The notes: a model not told the origin generated them from the sequence alone. A DNA stretch of 64,000 bases from JAJXXT01 sp963764465 (GCA_963764465.1 CAVXSO010000007.1:930001-994000), one strand, 5' to 3'. Shown: positions 43,716-51,767, numbered from the stretch's first letter. Program-made: numbers and translations.

Positions 43716-43762
43716 GCCGCCATTCTGGCGTGTGCCGGGCCGCTCGGCTATCATCGGCGCAA

Positions 43763-44263
43763 ATGGATACCCCGATTTTCGAGGCCGTCGTGACGCCGCA
43801 TCGCAGCCTCGGGCGGCGGGGTGTGCGCCTGGTCGGCGCTGCGATCCTGCTCTCCTGCTCCGTCAACGCGGCACTCTCGCTGCTGCTGGGCGCCTGGCCG
43901 GTGGCGATCTTCGCCGCCGCGGAGCTGGGGCTCGCGGTCTATCTTTTCCGCCGCGGCGCCCGTACGCGGGTCGAGGAGCGCCTGGTGCTGACCGAGGCGC
44001 GGCTCACCATCCAGCGCTGGGACCACGCCGGCCGCGCGAGCCAGTTCGAGCTTCCCACCGCCTGGATGCGCGTGGCGCTGGAGGAGCGGCCGGCGCGCGT
44101 GCCGGCCCTCGTGGTGCGGGGCAGGTTCCATCCGGTCGAGGTCGGCGCCAGCCTCGGCGAGCAGGAGAAGCGCAGCCTCGCCGCCGCGCTGCGCGAGGTC
44201 TTGCACGACATGCGCCACCCCACCTTCGACAACCCGCAGCTGCGCGAGGACGCGTTCTGCTGA
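43763..44263 (+). CDS. DUF2244 integral membrane protein
   Basis: The protein has 166 residues from ATG 43763. The family start FEAVVTPHRSLGRRG leads into two hydrophobic helices (about residues 22-60, LVGAAILLSCSVNAALSLLLGAWPVAIFAAAELGLAVYLF with a break). A soluble region containing ERLVLTEARLTI and RWDHAGRASQFELPTAWMRV follows. DUF2244 is an uncharacterised alphaproteobacterial family often encoded next to nth, as here. It is convergent with the RidA-like gene, 3 nt apart. Confidence 0.85.
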   Translation: MDTPIFEAVVTPHRSLGRRGVRLVGAAILLSCSVNAALSLLLGAWPVAIFAAAELGLAVYLFRRGARTRVEERLVLTEARLTIQRWDHAGRASQFELPTAWMRVALEERPARVPALVVRGRFHPVEVGASLGEQEKRSLAAALREVLHDMRHPTFDNPQLREDAFC

Positions 44264-44266
44264 GCC

Positions 44267-45001
44267 TCAGACCGCGAGCTCGGCGCCAATCGCGCGCACG
44301 TCGATCTCGAAGTCGAGGCCGGTGACCGGCGGATAGCCCGGGACCAGCGTCACGCCGAGCGCGGCAAGGCCGGATTCGCGCAGCACCTCCATCGCGCCCT
44401 CGAGCGGGCGGGTCGTGTAGGCCTGCGCGCCGGTGAGCTCGCCCCAGTCGCCGCCTAGCGCCTGTGTGGTGGCGCGCAGCGCGTCGATCACGAAGCGCGC
44501 CTTCGCCGCCATGCCCGCCTCCGACGTATCGCCCTCGGCGACGATGCCGGGCGGATCCTCCCGCAGTTCCGGCTTGCCGGAGATGACGAAGTCCCGCGCG
44601 CGGCCGCCGCCAGGTGCCGCGTAAGTGAAGGCGTGCAGGACCGGCTCCGGCGGCGGGTCGAACAGCGGCGCCATGTTGCTGCGCGCGATCGGGAATGTCT
44701 CGTCCTTGAGGAAGCCATGGCCGCGCAGCAGCGTCGCGTAGCCGCGGTTGAAGGTGGCGAAGTCCGCGAACGTCATCGCCGCCGGGGAACGTATTTCCAG
44801 CGCCGCAAGAGCGGCCGGCGGCAGGTCGCGCGAGGCGAGGTGGCTGGTGATGAAGGCGAAGCCGCGGGCCAGCCCCATGGGCGCGCGCGGCCGCACCCGC
44901 ACCAGCGCGTGGCCGGGCATGGCGATGACGCCGGCCGAGAACGGGCGTGGCCCGCCTGGCAGATAGGCGAAGCCGCCATCCGCCATGTCGATCGTTTGCA
45001 T
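44267..45001 (-). CDS. Uncharacterised protein with RidA-like C-terminal half
   Basis: The 244-residue protein has an unfamiliar N-terminal half (MADGGFAYLPGGPRPFSAGVIAMPGHALVRVR...). Its C-terminal half (from FVISGKPE to the end) follows the RidA/YjgF pattern: an ISG strand, an EGD, a long helix with ALRATTQALGGDW, then YTTRPL and PPVTGLDFEIDVRAI. RidA proteins are trimeric imine/enamine deaminases; the arginine usually needed for that activity is not obvious. I treat RidA similarity as tentative. The gene stands alone, divergent from the PAS/GGDEF gene across 120 bp. Confidence 0.6.
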   Translation of the reverse strand: MQTIDMADGGFAYLPGGPRPFSAGVIAMPGHALVRVRPRAPMGLARGFAFITSHLASRDLPPAALAALEIRSPAAMTFADFATFNRGYATLLRGHGFLKDETFPIARSNMAPLFDPPPEPVLHAFTYAAPGGGRARDFVISGKPELREDPPGIVAEGDTSEAGMAAKARFVIDALRATTQALGGDWGELTGAQAYTTRPLEGAMEVLRESGLAALGVTLVPGYPPVTGLDFEIDVRAIGAELAV

Positions 45002-45120
45002 CGTGCTGTTCTCCTGAGTGGCTAAACGCTCTTTTTACTGCCCGCCCACGACAATCGCGCCGTTTCCGGGAGGTTCAGAACCTGGTGCCCGCCTTGTCAG
45101 TCACGTTGGCCGGCCGCGCA

Positions 45121-46275
45121 ATGCCTGGCCCGGTGCGTCCGCCCGCTCCGCGCGATAGCGAACCGCCGAGCCCGACCGACCGGGGACCGTCGTTGTCGTC
45201 GCGGCTGTTGGCGTCGGCGATGCCGGGGCTTGCCATTCCCTTCATCATGGCGCTCGCGGGCGAGCCTGAGAGCGTGATCGTCGGCGCGACCGCCTGCATC
45301 GTGCTGTCGCATCGCCTCGTCTGGCGCCTGCTGGTGGCGCCGGCGCGGCAGGAGCTGTCGCGGCTTGGCGTGCGCCTGGCCGGGCGGGAGCGCGATCTCG
45401 CGGCGGCTCGGCTTCGCCTCGCGGCGGTGGAGGAGGACGGGGAACGCCTGGCCGACGACAGCACCAGCTTCACCCTGCGTCTGGGGCGCGACCGCAAGCC
45501 CCGCTGGGTCTCCCCGGCCTGCCGGGCGGTGCTCGGCGTGGCGCCCGCCGGCTTCCTCGCGCGGGGGCTCGACGCATCGCCGGCTGACGCCGCGGCGCTG
45601 CGCCTGACGCTCGACGCGCTGTCGCCCGGCGAGGCGGCGAGGCTGGAACTCCCCTGCCGGCGCGCCGATGGCAGCCGGGTGCTGCTCGCGGTCGCGGCGC
45701 ATCACATCGGTGACCGCGGCTTCCTGCTCGGCGTGCGCGACATCACGCGCGAGCGGCAGATGGAAACCCAAGTCGCGGAACTGACCCGCCGCCTCGACAG
45801 GATGTTGTTCGAGGACCGGCTCACGCGGCTTGGCAGCCGCGCGCGGCTGGAGGAGGCGATGCTGGCGGCACGGGTGCGCGCGCGCCGGCTTGGCCGGCCA
45901 CTGGCGCTCGTTGCCGTGCGCGTCGCGTATCATCAGGCCTTCGCCGATCGTTACGGAACCATCGCGGCGGATTCCTGCCTGCGCCGCATCGCCCGCACCC
46001 TCGCCGGAACGATCCGCCGGCCCACCGACCTCGCGGTCCGTACGGGAGGCGAACGTTTTTGTCTGCTGCTGCCGGATACCGACGCCGTGGGCGCGGCGGC
46101 GGCGGCGCGGCGCGTCGTTGCCGCGGTCGCGGCGCTGGGCATCGACCATGCCGCCTCGCCGCGCGCGGTGGTGGAGGCGCGCACTCGCGCCATCATGCTG
46201 CACATGCCCGAACCCGCTGTGCCGGCGCGCGAGGAAACCGAGCGGACCACGACCAGGCGCTCCGCCATTGCGTGA
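45121..46275 (+). CDS. PAS-GGDEF protein with degenerate diguanylate cyclase signature
   Basis: The protein has 384 residues from ATG 45121 (GTG or TTG codons a few residues upstream are possible). Hydrophobic residues around 30-55 form one or two membrane helices. A short coiled coil follows (REDLAAARLRLAAVEEDGERLADD), then a PAS-like region around 105-210 (TLRLGRDRKPRWVSPACRAVLG). A GGDEF-like domain has DRLTRLGSRARLEEAM near residue 230, but the active-site loop reads GGERF at 309-313. The fourth residue (Glu in the consensus GG[DE]EF) is Arg, so cyclase activity is doubtful. It may act as a GTP or c-di-GMP-independent sensor or scaffold. Confidence 0.8.
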   Translation: MPGPVRPPAPRDSEPPSPTDRGPSLSSRLLASAMPGLAIPFIMALAGEPESVIVGATACIVLSHRLVWRLLVAPARQELSRLGVRLAGRERDLAAARLRLAAVEEDGERLADDSTSFTLRLGRDRKPRWVSPACRAVLGVAPAGFLARGLDASPADAAALRLTLDALSPGEAARLELPCRRADGSRVLLAVAAHHIGDRGFLLGVRDITRERQMETQVAELTRRLDRMLFEDRLTRLGSRARLEEAMLAARVRARRLGRPLALVAVRVAYHQAFADRYGTIAADSCLRRIARTLAGTIRRPTDLAVRTGGERFCLLLPDTDAVGAAAAARRVVAAVAALGIDHAASPRAVVEARTRAIMLHMPEPAVPAREETERTTTRRSAIA

Positions 46276-46317
46276 GCGTGGCGAGGCGGGTAGCCCGCCG
46301 GTATCGCGAAACCCCGC

Positions 46318-46836
46318 TCAGTCGCCTTCGGGAACGAGCGACTTGATCAGGTCGAAGACGCGCTTGCGCACCGCCGGATCCGTGATGCGATAGTAGGCGC
46401 GGACCAGTTCCAGCGTTTCGCGCCGGTTGAGCGCGTCGTCGTTGAAGCTCTGCTGTGCCTCCGCGAAGCCGAAGCTGCGCCGCGCGCCCATCTCGCCGCC
46501 GGCGCCGCGTGCCAAGGGCTCCGGCATGTCGTCGAAAAAGAAGCTGATCGGAACATCGAGCACGCGGGCGAGATCGTAGAGGCGCGAGGCGCCGACACGG
46601 TTCACGCCGCGCTCGTATTTCTGGACTTGCTGGAAGGTGAGCCCCAGCGACTCGCCCAGCCGCTCCTGCGACATGCCCATCAGCGTGCGGCGCAGGCGGA
46701 TGCGCGCGCCGACATGCGCGTCGATGGCGCTGGGCTTGAGGCTGCCTTCCGCGGCCTCGGGCGGCAATGCCTCGGGCTCGCCCGGGGCCGCGCCCTCCTC
46801 GATGCCCGGTTCAGCCGCGTCGTTCGCCTGTACCAT
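46318..46836 (-). CDS. XRE-family transcriptional regulator (PraR/PsrA type)
   Basis: The protein has 172 residues from ATG 46836, with GGAGG five nt upstream. A disordered acidic N terminus is followed by the DNA-binding domain AHVGARIRLRRTLMGMSQERLG, then GLTFQQVQKYERGVNRVGASRL (a textbook XRE helix-turn-helix) and a DVPISFFFDD linker. The C-terminal helix ETLELVRAYYRI is shared with the alphaproteobacterial family encoded between lnt and metK, which includes PraR of rhizobia (biofilm and quorum control). Here lnt is upstream on the same strand, but a promoter-like TTGACA/TAACGT pair lies between, so the gene is probably transcribed on its own. Confidence 0.88.
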   Translation of the reverse strand: MVQANDAAEPGIEEGAAPGEPEALPPEAAEGSLKPSAIDAHVGARIRLRRTLMGMSQERLGESLGLTFQQVQKYERGVNRVGASRLYDLARVLDVPISFFFDDMPEPLARGAGGEMGARRSFGFAEAQQSFNDDALNRRETLELVRAYYRITDPAVRKRVFDLIKSLVPEGD

Positions 46837-46973
46837 CCAGCCTCCTTCGTCTCGCGCTGGCCGGCCACGTTCCGTGCCATGGGCTGCGACCGCCGTGTCG
46901 TCACGCTTCCGGCACATGCGACGCGGTTCGCGACGAACACGTGGCCTCGGCGTGGGCGTATTGGTTGACAGTC

Positions 46974-47002
46974 ACGTTAACCTCACAACCCTGAGGTGTC
47001 AA
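46974..47002 (-). promoter_or_regulatory. Predicted promoter of the XRE regulator with an inverted repeat in the spacer
   Basis: On the minus strand TTGACA (47002-46997) and TAACGT (46979-46974) are separated by 17 bp. The spacer contains CCTCA...TGAGG (46981-46985 and 46992-46996), a short operator-like inverted repeat. A leader of about 130 nt would precede the gene. Autoregulation by the XRE protein is a natural guess. Confidence 0.5.
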
Positions 47003-47009
47003 TAAAATC

Positions 47010-48509
47010 CTAAAACTGCGGGCGACGTCGCATTAATGAAACGTTCCATAGGCCTGCTACAACCAGGAGGAGTACGGCGAGCCCCAGGGGAATAGCGAGC
47101 CCGAGCCGGGCGAACAGGGTCTGCGGTAGCGGGCCGGGCAGGGCGGCGAGAAGCACCCCGCGCTTCTCCAGCCCCAATTGCGCCGTTTCGTGCCCGAACG
47201 CATCGAATACGGCGGAGATGCCGCTGTTCGCGGCGCGCACCAGGGGCAGGCCCTCCTCCACCGCGCGCAGCCGCGCCGCCGCGAGGTGTTGGCGCGGGCC
47301 GGTCGAGTTGCCGAACCAGGCATCGTTGGTGACGTTGACCATCCATTGCGGCCGGCGCGCCTCGTCCACCACCTGGGCCGGGAAGATGGCCTCGTAGCAG
47401 ATCAGCGGGCCGACCGGCGGCAGGCCGGGCAGCGACCAGGTCGCAAGGCCGTGGCCCGCCTCGAAACCGCCGCCGGGCAGCACCTTGATTGGCATCCAGG
47501 ATGGCTCGTACTCGCCGAAGGGGACGAGGTGGCGCTTGTCGTAGCGCGCCGCGGGTGGTCCGGGGCCGATGATCGCGTAGAGCGTGTTGCGCGGCCTTCC
47601 GTCGGCGCCGAAGCGGATGCTGCCGGCAAACACCGGCAGGCCATCGGCGGCCGAGATGATGGCTGCGCGGGCGTTGGCATCGCGGCCGAGCAGGTACGGG
47701 CTCGCCGCTTCCGGCCAGATGATGAGCCCCGCGCCGTGGATGCGCTGCGCCGCCTCGTGCGTCAGGTCGAGATAGGTGGTGAAGATGGTGGCGGCGTAGG
47801 CGGCATCGAGCTTTTGTCCTTCCGGGATGTCGCCCTGGATCAGCGCCACCGTCAGTCCCGGCGGCTTTGGCTGCGGTGTGTCGAGCCGCCAGGCGCCGAG
47901 CCCCGCCCAGACCGCGAGAATGGCGAGCGAGGTAGCGATGCCGCGCCGGCCCAGCGCCGGCAGCGCCGCCACCAGCACGGTCAGGAGTGTGAGGCCGGGC
48001 GTGCCGATCCACGCCACCGGCTGCTGCATGACCGCGCCCCACAGGGTCGGCGCCGCCCAGACGCTGCCCCAGGGGTTCCACGGAAACCCGGTGCCGACGA
48101 ACTGCCGCGCGAGGTCCGCGAGCGTCCAGGCGCCGGCCAGCACCAGCACGCGGCGCCAGCCCGGCGGCGTGAACCACGCCGCGACCACGCTTGCCGCGAT
48201 GAACGGCGCGAGCAGCAGGGCGAGGCCGGGCGCGGCGAAGGGCACCAGCCACCAGAACTGGTCGGCGCGCACCAGGATCGCCTCCGTCACCCAGTAGAGG
48301 CCGGCGACGTGGTGGACGAAGCCGAAGCAGAAGCCGAGCCAGGCGGCACGCCGCCAGGTGGGGGCGGCGCCGATCAGCGCCAGCAGGCCCGGCACGGTGA
48401 GGCCCAGCACCGGGACGAGGAAAATCGGCGGCAGCGCCAGCGCGGAGGCGAGGCCTAGCAGCGCCGCGGCCAGGGCCGGACGCCGGCCGAGAGCGGCGAG
48501 GCGGTTCAT
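47010..48509 (-). CDS. lnt: Apolipoprotein N-acyltransferase
   Basis: This 499-residue inner-membrane enzyme has six to seven N-terminal helices, then a nitrilase-fold domain from about residue 215. Visible are LIQGDIPEGQKL (strand start), IIWPEAASPYLL (catalytic Glu), DKRHLVPFGEYEP (catalytic Lys region), and ICYEAIFP with the nucleophile Cys, followed by a C-terminal helix. It adds the third acyl chain to lipoproteins. ATG 48509 overlaps the preceding dehydrogenase gene by ATGA. It is the last gene of the fur-olsB-dehydrogenase-lnt operon. Confidence 0.95.
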   Translation of the reverse strand: MNRLAALGRRPALAAALLGLASALALPPIFLVPVLGLTVPGLLALIGAAPTWRRAAWLGFCFGFVHHVAGLYWVTEAILVRADQFWWLVPFAAPGLALLLAPFIAASVVAAWFTPPGWRRVLVLAGAWTLADLARQFVGTGFPWNPWGSVWAAPTLWGAVMQQPVAWIGTPGLTLLTVLVAALPALGRRGIATSLAILAVWAGLGAWRLDTPQPKPPGLTVALIQGDIPEGQKLDAAYAATIFTTYLDLTHEAAQRIHGAGLIIWPEAASPYLLGRDANARAAIISAADGLPVFAGSIRFGADGRPRNTLYAIIGPGPPAARYDKRHLVPFGEYEPSWMPIKVLPGGGFEAGHGLATWSLPGLPPVGPLICYEAIFPAQVVDEARRPQWMVNVTNDAWFGNSTGPRQHLAAARLRAVEEGLPLVRAANSGISAVFDAFGHETAQLGLEKRGVLLAALPGPLPQTLFARLGLAIPLGLAVLLLVVAGLWNVSLMRRRPQF

Positions 48510-49480
48510 GCGGAGACGATGCGTTCCCTGGGCACCACGCCCCCTGTCAGGCACGCCGCGATGCATTCCGCCGCCATCGTGCCCATCGCGTCGAGCGAGC
48601 GTGGCGTGACACCCGCGACATGCGGCGTTGCGAAGACGCGCGGGTGGTTGCGCAGCGGGTCGGCGGCGACTGGCGGCTCGGTCTCGAACACGTCGAGCGC
48701 GGCGCCGGCGAGCTGGCCTTCGTCGAGTGCCACCGCCAGTGCCGCCTCGTCGATCAGGCCGCCGCGCGCGGTGTTGATAACGAAGGCGCCGCGCGGCAGT
48801 GCGGCGATCGCCGCCGCGTTCACGATATGGCGCGTCGCCGGCAGGTAGGGGCAGTGCAGCGACAGCACCTGCGAGCGCGGCCAGAGTTCGGCTGGCGTGG
48901 CGACGAACCCCACGCCGTCGATCGGCGCGGCGTTCGGGTCGCAGGCGGTGATCTGCATGCCGAAGGCCAGCCCGAGGCGCGCGACCGCGCGGCCGATGGC
49001 GCCAAAGCCGAGCAGGCCGAGGTGCAGTCCCTCGATATCGCGCACCTGGCCCGCGGCGCCGCGCCAGCCGCCGGCCGCGATGGTGGCACCGAGCGGGCGC
49101 AGGTCCTTGGCCAGTGCCAGGATCAGCGCCAGCGCGTGCTCCGCGACCGCGGTGGTGTTGGAGCCGGGCGCGCGCGCGACCATGATGCCGCGCGCCTTCG
49201 CCGCCGCGAGATCGACGTCATCGACGCCCACACCGTGGCGGGCAACGATGCGCAGATTGGGCGAGGCATCCATCGCCGCGGCGCTCACTGGCCCCTGGCG
49301 GCTCAGGATCGCGTGCGCCGCAACTTCCCGCGCCAGCGCCGCGACCGCTTCGGCGGACGGGTAGGGCGCCATGTAATGGATACGGCAGCCCGCGCGCTCG
49401 AGCACGGCGACGGCGGGTGCCGCGAGGCGCGGAGCTGTCATAATGACATCGAAACGAAACGGCGCGGCACCGGCGATCAC
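48506..49480 (-). CDS. D-isomer-specific 2-hydroxyacid dehydrogenase
   Basis: The protein has 324 residues from GTG 49480, whose GTGA overlaps the olsB stop. ATG 49441 is a later alternative that would remove the first beta strand (RFDVIMTAP). The NAD-binding motif GLLGFGAIGRAVARLG, RHGVGVDDVD, and FVINTARGGLIDEAAL mark the family, as do catalytic Arg/Glu/His residues (the last in TPHVAGVT). It is closest in pattern to phosphoglycerate-dehydrogenase/hydroxypyruvate-reductase-like enzymes without an ACT domain. The substrate is unknown. It is an odd companion in an operon otherwise about membrane lipids and lipoproteins. Confidence 0.88.
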   Translation of the reverse strand: MIAGAAPFRFDVIMTAPRLAAPAVAVLERAGCRIHYMAPYPSAEAVAALAREVAAHAILSRQGPVSAAAMDASPNLRIVARHGVGVDDVDLAAAKARGIMVARAPGSNTTAVAEHALALILALAKDLRPLGATIAAGGWRGAAGQVRDIEGLHLGLLGFGAIGRAVARLGLAFGMQITACDPNAAPIDGVGFVATPAELWPRSQVLSLHCPYLPATRHIVNAAAIAALPRGAFVINTARGGLIDEAALAVALDEGQLAGAALDVFETEPPVAADPLRNHPRVFATPHVAGVTPRSLDAMGTMAAECIAACLTGGVVPRERIVSA

Positions 49481-50331
49481 GAGAGTTCCGTGCCCTCGCG
49501 GACGCTGCGCTCGTAATGGCGGAAATAGCGATTGGTGACGAGGTCCGTCTTGACCACGACCGCGACATCCACGGTGTTGAAGGCACGGTCGATCACCGCG
49601 CCGTCGCCGACGAAGCCGCCGAGCCGCAGATAGCCCTTGATCAGCGGCGGCAGGGCGGCAATGGCGGCGCGGGTGTCGAGCGGCATGTCGCCCAACCGGT
49701 CCATCGCGACCCGCCGGTGCGGCAGCGCCAACGGGCGGATTGCTTCGGGCGCGAGATGGTTGCGATAGAGATACGTGAGCTCCGGCGCCACCGCGTCCGG
49801 GTTCGTTCCCGGCAGGCTGGCACAGCCGAACATCAACCCAATCTCGTGCAGGAACACATAGGCCGCGATGCCGCGCCATAGCAGCTGCATCACCGCGCGG
49901 TTGCGGTAGTCCGCATTCACACAGGAGCGGCCGAGCTCCAGCACCTCGCCCTCGAAGGCGAGCACGCGGGTGAGGTCGTATTCGTCCGCGGAGTAGAAGC
50001 GCCCGATACGCGCCGCGGCCGGCGCGCGGATCAGCCGGTAGCAGCCGACGACCGCCTCCGCCCCCTCGCCGCGGGCATGATCGAGAACCAGGAGATGGTC
50101 GGCGACGGCGTCGAAGGCGTCACGGTCGCGCCGGCTGGCCGCGGTCGCGGCATCCGGCACGGCGCCCATCTCCTCGTAGAAGACGTGCCAGCGCAGCGCC
50201 TGTACCGCGTCGATCTCGGCCGCCGTGGTGGCGAGCCGCACGCCGAGAGCGCCCGCCAGCAACTCGCCGAAGCCGGGGCTCGCGATGCCGGGGCTCGCGA
50301 TGCCTGTGGCGTTGCTCGCCGCGTGCGTCAT
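49477..50331 (-). CDS. olsB: L-ornithine N(alpha)-acyltransferase (OlsB-type GNAT)
   Basis: The 284-residue protein has the hemolysin-like/OlsB GNAT pattern: ALRWHVFYEEMGA, a VGCYRLIR strand, then EVLELGRSCVNADYRNRAVMQLLWRGI (ELGRSCV is the OlsB hallmark) and a long C terminus. OlsB makes lyso-ornithine lipid from ornithine and 3-hydroxyacyl-ACP; OlsA (a PlsC-like protein) completes the lipid. The N terminus contains a tandem GIASP repeat encoded by two 15-bp units (50275-50304). It overlaps fur by ATGA and the dehydrogenase by GTGA. Confidence 0.85.
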   Translation of the reverse strand: MTHAASNATGIASPGIASPGFGELLAGALGVRLATTAAEIDAVQALRWHVFYEEMGAVPDAATAASRRDRDAFDAVADHLLVLDHARGEGAEAVVGCYRLIRAPAAARIGRFYSADEYDLTRVLAFEGEVLELGRSCVNADYRNRAVMQLLWRGIAAYVFLHEIGLMFGCASLPGTNPDAVAPELTYLYRNHLAPEAIRPLALPHRRVAMDRLGDMPLDTRAAIAALPPLIKGYLRLGGFVGDGAVIDRAFNTVDVAVVVKTDLVTNRYFRHYERSVREGTELS

Positions 50332-50810
50332 CGCGGCGTCCCGCGCGGGGCCGCGCGTGGCGCAGCCCGCGCTTGCCCGGCTGCCGGACGGCGCTCGGCA
50401 ACGTTGCGCCGGCGGCGGCCGAACAGCTCGAGGCGGTGCGAAACGAGCTCGAAGCCAAGCTCGCGCGCGATTGCCTCCAGCGCGGCCACGTGCGCGTCGT
50501 CCTTGAACTCCACCACGCGGCCTGTGTCGATGTCGATCAAATGGTCGTGCCGTCCGTGTTCCGTCGGCTCATAGCGGGCGCGCCCGCCGCCGAAGTCGCG
50601 GCGCTCGAGGATGCCCTTTTCCTCCAGCAGCCGGACGGTGCGGTAGACGGTCGCGATCGAGATGCGCGCGTCGAGCGCGGTCGCGCGGCGGTAGAGCTCC
50701 TCCACGTCGGGATGGTCGGTAGCCTCCGACAGGACCCGCGCGATCGTGCGGCGCTGGCCGGTCATCTTGAGGCCCTTCTCGACGCACAGGCGCTCGATGC
50801 GGCTTTCCAT
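50328..50810 (-). CDS. fur: Fur/Mur-family metalloregulator
   Basis: The protein has 160 residues from ATG 50810 (a GTG four codons earlier is possible). It has a winged helix with KGLKMTGQRRTIARVL and SIATVYRTVRLLEEKG, then the metal-sensing region HGRHDHLIDIDTGRVVEF. The structural C-x2-C zinc site of E. coli Fur is replaced by D-x-D-x, as in alphaproteobacterial Fur/Mur proteins that sense Mn or Fe without that site. It is the first gene of a four-gene overlapping operon. It may control mntH (palindrome at 19685), but Mur boxes look different, so this is uncertain. Confidence 0.9.
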   Translation of the reverse strand: MESRIERLCVEKGLKMTGQRRTIARVLSEATDHPDVEELYRRATALDARISIATVYRTVRLLEEKGILERRDFGGGRARYEPTEHGRHDHLIDIDTGRVVEFKDDAHVAALEAIARELGFELVSHRLELFGRRRRNVAERRPAAGQARAAPRAAPRGTPR

Positions 50811-50913
50811 GGGGGCATCCACGGAGCACAGACTACAGGGGCGGCGGCCGGTTGGGCAAATGCGACCCCCCGCCCCGCCTCAACCGTCCGTCTGTTTCAT
50901 CCCCCCGTTATCA

Positions 50914-50949
50914 CCGGGCATCCGCGCCATCACCCGCGCGGGTGCCCGG
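50914..50949 (-). terminator. Stem-loop downstream of mucR
   Basis: CCGGGCATCCGCGC (50914-50927) pairs with GCGCGGGTGCCCGG (50936-50949) with a single G-U wobble, giving a 14-bp stem and 8-nt loop. It lies 15 nt past the mucR stop (minus strand). No U-tract follows, so it may be a weak terminator or an RNA-stability hairpin ahead of fur. Confidence 0.5.
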
Positions 50950-50963
50950 CCTGTCGGCAGTGC

Positions 50964-51392
50964 TCAGCCGCGACGGCGGCTGGGCGGCGCCTGGCGCGGC
51001 TTGGTGCCGAGCCCGATGCGTTTGGCCAGCGTCGAACGATGCTTGGCGTAGTTCGGCGCGACCATCGGGTAGGACGCATCCAGGCCCCAGCGCTCGCGAT
51101 ACTGCTCCGGCGTCAGATTGTACGAGGTCTTGAGGTGCCGCTTGAGCATCTTCAGCTTTTTCCCGTCCTCAAGGCAGACGATGTAGTCGGGGAAGACCGA
51201 TTTCTTCGGCGAGACGGCGGGTTCCGGCTTGGGCGGCTGGGCTGCGACGGCGCCGACGGTGGACAGCGTGCGGTAGATTTCCTGGATCAGCCCCGGCAGC
51301 GCCTCCGCGGCGATGTTGTTGTGTGAAACATGAGCGGCGACGATCTGGGCGGTGAGACCCAGAACGTCCGGGTTGGTATTGTTATCAGCCAC
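50964..51392 (-). CDS. mucR: MucR-family zinc-finger transcriptional regulator
   Basis: The frame encodes about 142 residues. The MucR/Ros zinc finger is clear: YIVCLEDGKKLKMLKRHL with Cys and Asp/His ligands, then TPEQYRERWGLDASYPMVAPNYAKHRSTLAKRIGLG. The start is uncertain: GTG 51392 has AAGGA seven nt upstream, while ATGs at 51398 and 51413 lack good spacing. MucR proteins repress or activate exopolysaccharide, motility and virulence genes by binding AT-rich DNA. The AT-rich stretch at 51421-51480 (TATAATACCATATAT) just upstream could be its own target. Confidence 0.9.
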   Translation of the reverse strand: MADNNTNPDVLGLTAQIVAAHVSHNNIAAEALPGLIQEIYRTLSTVGAVAAQPPKPEPAVSPKKSVFPDYIVCLEDGKKLKMLKRHLKTSYNLTPEQYRERWGLDASYPMVAPNYAKHRSTLAKRIGLGTKPRQAPPSRRRG

Positions 51393-51497
51393 GAGCATAT
51401 CCTTTCCAGGCATTCAAACCCGGCGCTATAATACCATATATCGCGATTCCGCAATGCTTACGCCAAAACAATGTTTTCGTCATCGGCGGGGACTGCC

Positions 51498-51767
51498 ATG
51501 GAAAAGACGAACTTCGATCTGAACGGTGCCGGAACGGTCCCGGATGCGGTGCTGGACGTCACAACCGATGTCTGTCCCATGACCTACGTGCGCACGCGCC
51601 TGGCGCTCGACCGGCTGCCGGCCGGCGCGACGTTGCTGGTGCTGGCAAAAGGGATTGAACCGCTCGCGAATATTCCCGCGACCGCGCGTGCGCAGGGGCA
51701 CCGCGTGCTGGCCGAGACGCACGATGCGGTCGGAACCGGACAGATTCTATTGCAGAAAGCTGGCTGA
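51498..51767 (+). CDS. TusA-like sulfurtransferase family protein
   Basis: The protein has 89 residues from ATG 51498. It has the TusA fold pattern: LDVTTDVCPMTYVRTRLALDRLPAGATLLVLAKG followed by IPATARAQGHRVLA. The catalytic Cys is present in CPMTYV; canonical TusA has CP-x-P, so the second Pro is missing and the sulfur-relay partner is uncertain. It is divergent from mucR across about 100 bp. A GGCGTG...CACGCC stem (51792-51811) lies just after the gene and may terminate it. Confidence 0.8.
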   Translation: MEKTNFDLNGAGTVPDAVLDVTTDVCPMTYVRTRLALDRLPAGATLLVLAKGIEPLANIPATARAQGHRVLAETHDAVGTGQILLQKAG

